Shown here: positions 62,660-64,000 of the stretch, piece after piece | Position numbering within the stretch: the stretch's first letter is position 1 | Layout of the letters: every line of letters starts with the position of its first letter | Notes under the pieces: model-generated | What the model saw: the letters and a program-made list of their open reading frames with translations, nothing else | Database searches by the model: none | Told to the model about the DNA's origin: nothing | Position numbers and translations under genes: made by a program | Source of the DNA: Caenorhabditis remanei | Lineage: Eukaryota; Nematoda; Chromadorea; Rhabditida; Rhabditidae | DNA: 64,000 bases | Assembly: GCF_010183535.1 (NCBI RefSeq) | Contig: NC_071328.1 | Location: forward strand, 12,524,001 to 12,588,000 | Reading direction: 5' to 3'

Positions 62660-63855
62660 TCATCGTCTAGCAGCCGGTGCAGTTGGAGTTGAGAAAATTT
62701 TCTTCCAGTAGTCGACTTTCTCCATATGAACCAGTGGCATCAGTTGATCCGCGAAGTCACGGAGCGTTTTTGCTGCCTGGAAGTGAATTATTCAGCACAA
62801 AAATGAAAGTTTTATCAAGAAATCTGGGAAATTTGGCCGTGACACCTATTTGTCGCAGAGTTTAAAAAGAAATTATAATATCAGCAAAAAAAACAGTTGA
62901 GAGACGAGAAACAACCCGAAAATTGTAAAAATTAGTCATTTTAATTCTTTTTGGATTGATTTGTGACTCAAAACAAGAGTTTTCACTACTGGCAAGACCG
63001 AGATTTGAGAAATACATTTTCCAACTTTTGTTTTAGAATATAGTTAAAAAATACAACTTACCGTCATATACTCTGCAGACTCTGGCAACGATATACTAAT
63101 CTCGACGAGAGCCGAATCAGACATCGACTTTATCGATGTGGAATCATAAGTTCCCGCTTTGAGTGTCTTTGTGAGTGTTGCATGGAGAATTTTGATATTT
63201 CCCTTCGTCCACAGTTTTCCCTGTGTTATATACTCGTAATCCATTCGGAGTCCCAACGATTTCGCATAAGTCATCATATCATTGGAATGAACGAGAGAAC
63301 TGATCTCTTTTCGAACGATTGTTGGACACTTTTGATCTGGTTCCGGTACTGAAAAGGAAGAAATTTCTCATTAAGTAAAAAATAGAAGAAAGAGATAGCA
63401 AACCTCCAATATATTTCAACTGCCAGTAGTTTTGAACTTGATTATCGCTTCGGAACCTTCTGCGTAATCTAAAATCGAAAAATATAGTTTTAATTACAAA
63501 AAAACGATTCACTTGATATCAGTTTTCAAATCATAAGTACTAGCGGTTCGAAGACTGAATGACATCTCGTGCTCGAAGAACTCCTCGCATCCTGGATCAC
63601 ACAGACCGGCAAGACGACGTTCCAGATCCTAAAAAATCCATTTTTAATTTTTTCAAGGAGTTCTCAGAACTCACCGGCACATTTTTAATATAAATTGACC
63701 CGTAGAGAACACATTCTTGAGTTTGATATGGAGTAGAATTCACGGAGAGCTGAAAATATGAAATTATATTATAGTATTAAGTTTTTCGCAGATTTTTGAA
63801 ATTCTAGTACCTTTTGCTGACTTATTTCTTCGTCAACATCCACCACATTATCCAT
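62660..63855 (-). CDS. mdt-18: Mediator subunit MED18 (MDT-18), copy 2
   Basis: A full second copy with the same six exons: 63855-63811, 63749-63675, 63628-63513, 63468-63404, 63348-63062, 62776-62660. Exon lengths (45, 75, 116, 65, 287, 117) are identical to copy 1, so it also encodes 234 residues. Visible changes are few: Arg11 to Ile, one Ser to Thr in TYDSTSIK, and Ser to Thr in AAKTLRD. Introns differ more (no family A element in intron 4, shorter intron 5). Upstream and 3' flanks are also duplicated, but no dbr-1 follows, so this copy is outside the operon. It seems functional. Confidence 0.9.
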
Positions 63856-64000
63856 TTTTCAGCGAAACTCTTCTGAAAACGAATCGGAATGTGCAGAGAG
63901 AATTTGAAATAATTTGCGCGTAGAGAAACGCGCATTGTACGCAGAGCGCAGTGTTTGCAGTGTTTGCAGAAAATGTTGACCGTAGTCATGTCGATTTACG
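63856..64000. promoter_or_regulatory. 5' flank of mdt-18 copy 2
   Basis: Matches 52235-52370: TTTGCGCGTAGAG, CATTGTACGCAGAGCGCAGT, GCAGAAAATG, GTCGATTTACG. A TGTTTGCAG word is doubled here. The duplication runs to the window's end or beyond. Confidence 0.6.

Overview
The window reads as nematode nuclear DNA from the genus Caenorhabditis. Introns are mostly 45-60 bases with TTTCAG acceptors, genes are dense on both strands, AATAAA signals follow stop codons, and introns hold many small palindromic elements. The gene content matches two groups I recall from C. elegans chromosome I: the K06A5 group (knl-2, acdh-3, cdc-25.1) and the C55B7 group (acdh-1, dbr-1, mdt-18). Several duplications mean it is not C. 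elegans itself; I cannot name the species. Exon models were built by hand from splice sites and reading phase.

Left part (0-14.3 kb): after a possible 3' end of an unknown gene, a tandem duplication of about 5-7 kb carries two copies of knl-2 (M18BP1), the SANTA plus Myb-domain factor that licenses CENP-A loading. Copy A is a complete 8-exon model of about 923 residues. Copy B has lost the equivalent start codon, carries a duplicated internal exon module and has two large in-frame deletions, yet keeps every exon junction in phase.

Middle part (14.3-46 kb): acdh-3 (minus), a small MSP-domain gene (plus), a multi-pass membrane protein with a decayed partial copy upstream (plus), cdc-25.1 (minus), an unknown basic/acidic protein (plus), then a WDR47 orthologue (minus) of about 19.4 kb. 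The 10.8-kb intron of the WDR47 gene contains a complete SLC26/SulP anion transporter gene on the opposite strand.

Right part (46-64 kb): three minus-strand genes in close order (an unknown 445-residue protein, mdt-18, dbr-1) look like an operon. Next come acdh-1 (plus), a decayed fragment of cpsf-2, a GC-rich minisatellite, a small C2H2 zinc-finger gene and a second intact copy of mdt-18.

Much of the non-coding space consists of a few families of palindromic non-autonomous elements. One 140-base family (family A) starts and ends with TA and interrupts a recognisable pseudogene, which shows it was mobile. Another (family D), with arms such as GTTGACAACTTTTTGATAGC around a core GAGACGCAGAGAA, recurs at more than twenty sites. 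The genes serve general functions (centromere licensing, cell cycle, branched-chain/propionate catabolism, Mediator, intron lariat turnover) and do not form one pathway. The most notable feature is the remodelled second knl-2.
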